DNA of 64,000 nucleotides from CAG-632 sp963626805 (lineage in GTDB: Bacteria > Bacillota > Clostridia > Lachnospirales > Lachnospiraceae). Below the pieces are notes generated by a model. The model searched no databases, was not told the DNA's origin, and saw nothing but the letters and a program-made list of their open reading frames with translations. The translations under genes and the position numbers were made by a program. Shown here piece after piece: positions 60,757-64,000 of the stretch (positions are counted from its first letter, which is position 1; every line of letters starts with the position of its first letter). The stretch lies in the NCBI GenBank assembly GCA_963626805.1, contig CAVFXS010000009.1, positions 1-64,000 on the forward strand, given 5' to 3'.

Positions 60757-61614
60757 ATGAAAATAGGATTGGTTCTGGAAGGCGGAGCATTGCGCGGACT
60801 GTTTACGGCAGGTGCCCTGGACTTCTTGATGGACGAACATGTGACATTTGATTATATTGCGGGTGTATCGGCCGGAGCGGGAAATATGATGAATTTTCTG
60901 TCCGGACAGAGAGGACGGACGAAGCAGATTATCAGTCCGGGGAAGAAGGACTCCTATTATGGACCGGCGCAGCTGATCAAGACAGGAAGCTTTCTGAATC
61001 TGGAAAAGATGGTGTTTGAATTCTCTTATAAGACGTTTCCGTATGATTTTAAGGCACATCATGAGACGAAGGTGGAACATGAGGTCGTGGTTGTAAACTG
61101 TGATACGGCGCAGGCAGAGTATATAGACGGTTCCGGGGAGGACCGGCATACACTGACAGCGGTCAAGGCTTCCTGCTCCGTACCGTTGCTTTCCATTCCG
61201 GTGGAAATGGACGGATATGATTATATGGACGGCAGTCTGGTGGACTCCATCCCGTATAATCGGGCATTTGAAAAGGGGTGTGACAAGGTTGTAATCATTA
61301 TGACGAAGACCGGAAATGAAACCCCGACGGATTATAATAAGTATAAGTTCCTGATCAAGGCGGCCTATGGAAAGCGATACCCGAAATTCGCAGATGCATT
61401 GTTAAACCGGGCGGATGTGTATCAGACACAGAAGACAGAGATGGAGCGGCTGACCGCAGAAGGGAAGATCATGGTGATTCGCCCGACGATGCCATGTATC
61501 AGTAAGTTTGAGACCAGAGAAAGTAAGCGGGAAGAGTTCTATCAGCATGGATATCAGAGAATGCAGGAAGAGTACGAGGCACTTCGGATATTTATGGAGG
61601 AATCAGGATGTTAG
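60757..61614 (+). CDS. Patatin-like phospholipase family protein
   Basis: A 285-aa serine hydrolase of the patatin/YjjU class. The oxyanion motif GGALRG is at residues ~9-14, the nucleophile elbow is GVSAG near 38-42, and the dyad Asp is in MDGSLVDSIP near 160 (DGS rather than DGG). No signal peptide: it is cytosolic. Likely acts on acyl ester bonds of lipids; the true substrate is unknown. The ATG has a poor ribosome binding site (AACAGG). Overlaps the next gene by 7 bp. Confidence 0.88.
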   Translation: MKIGLVLEGGALRGLFTAGALDFLMDEHVTFDYIAGVSAGAGNMMNFLSGQRGRTKQIISPGKKDSYYGPAQLIKTGSFLNLEKMVFEFSYKTFPYDFKAHHETKVEHEVVVVNCDTAQAEYIDGSGEDRHTLTAVKASCSVPLLSIPVEMDGYDYMDGSLVDSIPYNRAFEKGCDKVVIIMTKTGNETPTDYNKYKFLIKAAYGKRYPKFADALLNRADVYQTQKTEMERLTAEGKIMVIRPTMPCISKFETRESKREEFYQHGYQRMQEEYEALRIFMEESGC

Positions 61615-61961
61615 ACCGGACAGAATATATGCCGTTAGAGTATTTTAAGAAGCAGAAATGGAGCGGGAGCTTTCAGGGAATGCGCTTTATGTTTGAAAAG
61701 CAGACGGAGAAGACGGTTACCGTGAAGGATGGCGAAGAAACGGAAACGGAGACTCCATATCTGATGGTTGCCATATGGAAGGAACCGTATTCCTATGAGG
61801 CAACACCGGAAGAAAAAAAGCAGCGGGAACGCTTTGATCTAAGTGAAGAGGGAAGACAGCAGGCTATCGAATGGCTGGAGCAGCAGTATGCTGCCAGAAA
61901 AGAGGAATGGAAGCAAGCGATGAAATGGGACTGGGAACAGGAAACAGTTGAAATCTCATAG
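61608..61961 (+). CDS. Uncharacterised protein, 117 aa, partner of patatin gene
   Basis: A 117-aa acidic cytosolic protein, translationally coupled to the patatin-like gene (7-bp overlap; GGAGG 7 nt before the ATG). Residues 1-60 look beta-rich (YFKKQKWSGSFQGMRFMFEKQ, ETPYLMVAIWKEPYSYE); the rest is helical with many Glu, Trp and Lys (AIEWLEQQYAARKEEWKQAMKWDWE). No family is recognised. Its coupling to the lipase suggests a shared process. A promoter for the next gene begins inside its last codons. Confidence 0.75.
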   Translation: MLDRTEYMPLEYFKKQKWSGSFQGMRFMFEKQTEKTVTVKDGEETETETPYLMVAIWKEPYSYEATPEEKKQRERFDLSEEGRQQAIEWLEQQYAARKEEWKQAMKWDWEQETVEIS

Positions 61962-61976
61962 GAGGTTTGCTATACT
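61948..61976 (+). promoter_or_regulatory. Promoter of the SEC-C protein gene
   Basis: TTGAAA (61948-61953), 17 bp, TATACT (61971-61976), partly inside the 3' end of the preceding gene; leader about 87 nt. Confidence 0.7.
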
Positions 61977-62069
61977 GTGAAAGTCGGGCAATGCGGAATG
62001 CAGCGACATAGAAAAGACAAAAATGTATGACATGATATACAAGAAAAAGAGAAAGAAGAGGACTAGGAT

Positions 62070-62576
62070 ATGAGTTTATTAAAAGAGTGGCGTGATTACG
62101 CATATGGTCTGGATGACAGAACACCGGAAGGAAAAGAGTTCTGGCTGAATTACTTTACCGTTGAGAAGGGTATCTATCAGCAGCTGTTAAAGAATCCGGA
62201 TGAAGTAGTAGAAGGTACCGTACAGGAGCTGGCAGATAAGTATGAGACAACTCTGCAGTTAATGGTAGGTTTCTTGGATGGTATTGATGAGAGCTTAAAG
62301 ACTCCGAATAATATTGATGAAATGGAAGCAGATACCAAGGTTTCTCTTGACATTGATCTTCCGAAGTTATATATGAACATGGTTGGATGCAATGCAGAAT
62401 GGTTATATACACTGGAGGAGTGGGATGCACTTCTGACTCCGGAGCAGAGAAAGGCTCTGTATAAGAAGGAGAAGAGCTCCAAGACCGTTGTTAAGCCGCC
62501 GAAGGTTGGAAGAAATGATCCTTGTCCATGTGGTTCTGGTAAGAAGTTTAAATATTGCTGTGGAGCAAACAAATAA
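62070..62576 (+). CDS. SEC-C metal-binding motif protein
   Basis: A 168-aa protein whose C-terminus (residues ~147-168) is the zinc-binding SEC-C motif RNDPCPCGSGKKFKYCCG, as found at the end of SecA and in many small proteins. The N-terminal ~125 residues are helical and acidic (EWRDYAYGLDD, EFWLNYFTVEKGIYQQLLKNPDEV), of a type seen in small SEC-C proteins of Clostridia without assigned function. The ribosome binding site is GAAGAGG. Its stop is 12 bp before gltX, and the two are likely cotranscribed. Confidence 0.85.
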   Translation: MSLLKEWRDYAYGLDDRTPEGKEFWLNYFTVEKGIYQQLLKNPDEVVEGTVQELADKYETTLQLMVGFLDGIDESLKTPNNIDEMEADTKVSLDIDLPKLYMNMVGCNAEWLYTLEEWDALLTPEQRKALYKKEKSSKTVVKPPKVGRNDPCPCGSGKKFKYCCGANK

Positions 62577-62588
62577 GGAGTGACCGGA

Positions 62589-64000
62589 ATGAGTAAAGTC
62601 AGAACCCGATTTGCACCAAGTCCGACCGGACGGATGCATGTCGGAAATTTAAGAACCGCTTTGTATGCATATCTGATCGCAAAGCATGAGGGAGGAGATT
62701 TTATCCTCCGGATCGAGGATACCGATCAGGAACGATTTGTAGAGGAAGCACTGGATATCATATACCGGACTCTGGAAAAGACAGGCTTAAAGCATGATGA
62801 AGGACCGGATAAGGACGGCGGAGTCGGCCCATATGTTCAGAGTGAACGTCAGGCACAGGGTATCTATCTTAAATATGCGAAGCAGCTGATTGAAGAGGGA
62901 AAGGCATATTATTGCTTCTGTGATAAGGAGCGTCTGGAGTCTCTGAGACAGACAATCACAACCGAGAGTGGCGAGACGAAGGAAATCGTCGTTTACGATA
63001 AGCATTGTCTGCACCTGAGCAAAGAAGAGATAGAGGCGAAGCTGGCAGCCGGTGTTCCGTATGTCATCAGACAGAACAGTCCGACAGAGGGAACCACAAC
63101 CTTCCATGATGAGCTTTACGGAGATGTTACGGTTCCGAATAACGAGTTGGATGATATGATCCTGATCAAGTCAGATGGATTTCCAACCTATAATTTCGCA
63201 AATGTTGTAGATGATCATCTGATGGGAATTACCCATGTTGTACGTGGAAACGAATACATTTCTTCCTCACCGAAATATACCCTGTTATATCAGGCATTTG
63301 GCTGGGAAGAGCCGAAATATATCCATTGCCCGTTGATTACGGACGAGAACCACCAGAAGCTGAGCAAGCGAAGCGGTCATTCTTCATTTGAAGATCTGAT
63401 CGAGCAGGGATTTGTGGCAGAGGCAGTGGTTAATTATGTGGCATTGCTTGGATGGAGTCCGGACAGTAATCAGGAGATTTTTTCACTGGAGAATCTGGTG
63501 AGAGAGTTTGATTACCATAGAATCAATAAGTCCCCATCCGTATTTGATATTAATAAGTTAAAGTGGATGAACGGTGAGTATCTGAAAGCTATGGATACAG
63601 ACCGGTTTAAGGAACTGGTGACACCGTATATTCGTGAAGTGATCAAGAAGGATCTGGATCTGGACAAGATCTGTCCGCTGGTACAGACCCGTATGGAGAT
63701 TCTGCCGGACGTAAAGGAACTGGTAGATTTCTTTGAGGAGCTTCCGGATTATGATGTACAGATGTACTGTCATAAGAAGATGAAGACGAACCTCCAGAAT
63801 TCTCTTGAGATTCTGAAGGAAGAATATGAGATTCTGAAGGATTTTGATGACTGGACACTGGATGCCCTTCATGACAGATTGATGGCATATATCGGTGAAA
63901 AGGGAATCAAGAACGGAACCGGCTTATGGCCAATCCGGACTGCAGTATCCGGAAAGCAGTCTACACCGGGTGGAGCCTTTGAGATTATGGAAATTATCGG
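62589..64000 (+). CDS. gltX: Glutamyl-tRNA synthetase (5' part, runs off the window)
   Basis: Class I aminoacyl-tRNA synthetase that charges tRNA-Glu (and in organisms lacking GlnRS, tRNA-Gln). The first ~470 codons are present with no stop. The N-terminal catalytic motif is RFAPSPTGRMHVGNLRTALYAYL (the HIGH equivalent is HVGN), then RIEDTDQERF, SDGFPTYNFANVVDDHLMGITHVVRGNEY, and the KMSKS equivalent KLSKRSG near residue 258. AAGGAGTG precedes the ATG. The C-terminal anticodon-binding region has begun, and the 3' end is outside the window. Confidence 0.96.
   Translation, partial: MSKVRTRFAPSPTGRMHVGNLRTALYAYLIAKHEGGDFILRIEDTDQERFVEEALDIIYRTLEKTGLKHDEGPDKDGGVGPYVQSERQAQGIYLKYAKQLIEEGKAYYCFCDKERLESLRQTITTESGETKEIVVYDKHCLHLSKEEIEAKLAAGVPYVIRQNSPTEGTTTFHDELYGDVTVPNNELDDMILIKSDGFPTYNFANVVDDHLMGITHVVRGNEYISSSPKYTLLYQAFGWEEPKYIHCPLITDENHQKLSKRSGHSSFEDLIEQGFVAEAVVNYVALLGWSPDSNQEIFSLENLVREFDYHRINKSPSVFDINKLKWMNGEYLKAMDTDRFKELVTPYIREVIKKDLDLDKICPLVQTRMEILPDVKELVDFFEELPDYDVQMYCHKKMKTNLQNSLEILKEEYEILKDFDDWTLDALHDRLMAYIGEKGIKNGTGLWPIRTAVSGKQSTPGGAFEIMEII

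Noticed and set aside
1..64000. tRNA or rRNA genes, insertion sequences, prophage, integrase or toxin-antitoxin modules.
   Set aside because: None could be recognised by eye on either strand; the coding density and gene content are those of ordinary core chromosome. A tRNA scan and IS search were not possible here.

Overview
The window is a chromosomal segment of a low-GC, Gram-positive, spore-forming anaerobe. The best fit is a butyrate-producing member of the Lachnospiraceae (Clostridia), possibly Coprococcus-like. The pointers are strong AGGAGG ribosome binding sites, an alpha/beta small acid-soluble spore protein, a thl-crt-hbd-bcd-etfBA operon beside ptb-buk, a wall-anchored protein ending in SPQTGD, and Lachnospiraceae-type DUF4364 and DUF5688 genes. 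The genus is inference. I see no rRNA, tRNA, CRISPR array, insertion sequence or prophage; nearly everything looks like vertically inherited core genome.

Layout. 1-7.5 kb: terminators of an unseen gene, a 77-aa orphan, queH, carAB behind a leader that looks like an attenuator, a radical SAM protein and a convergent amidohydrolase. 7.6-12.1 kb: a YbjQ-like/zinc-ribbon protein, glpK, a HAD phosphatase and a rhomboid protease. 12.1-17.4 kb: a three-gene set made of a TPR protein, a 919-aa protein with a very long charged single helix and a degenerate AAA-like domain, and an MreB/Mbl actin homologue. 17.4-28 kb: the butyrate operon from acetyl-CoA to butyryl-CoA, an LTA-synthase-like membrane enzyme, and convergent ptb-buk, which together make butyrate and ATP. 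28.2-33.4 kb: a 1709-aa cell-wall-anchored mosaic adhesin. 33.5-40.1 kb: a spore protein and the protein quality-control run tig-clpP-clpX-lon-ysxC.

40-50.5 kb: malic enzyme with DUF4364 on the minus strand, then rho, rpmE (structured leader), yqhQ-prmC-prfA, an ECF transporter S component, a DUF1893 protein, hisC and a convergent DUF5688 gene. 50.5-58 kb: a cold-shock protein, a TetR regulator with an orphan receiver protein, rarA, a small membrane protein and a heterodimeric ABC exporter. 58-64 kb: birA and bioY under a BirA-type operator, a possible small structured RNA, a small membrane protein, a patatin-like lipase with a partner, a SEC-C protein, and gltX running off the right edge.

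The most system-like unknown is the TPR / long-helix / MreB neighbourhood (12.1-17.4 kb). The long helix is encoded by nearly identical 24/48-bp repeats, and its C-terminal AAA-like domain has lost the usual ATPase residues, which suggests a structural rod or tether rather than a motor. Other points of interest are regulatory: the carAB leader, the crt-hbd intercistronic hairpin, palindromes in the promoters of thl, the adhesin and the malic enzyme gene, and the 59.8-60.0 kb RNA candidate. Promoter calls are by eye from -35/-10 matches with 16-18 bp spacing; RNA folds were done by eye and not computed.
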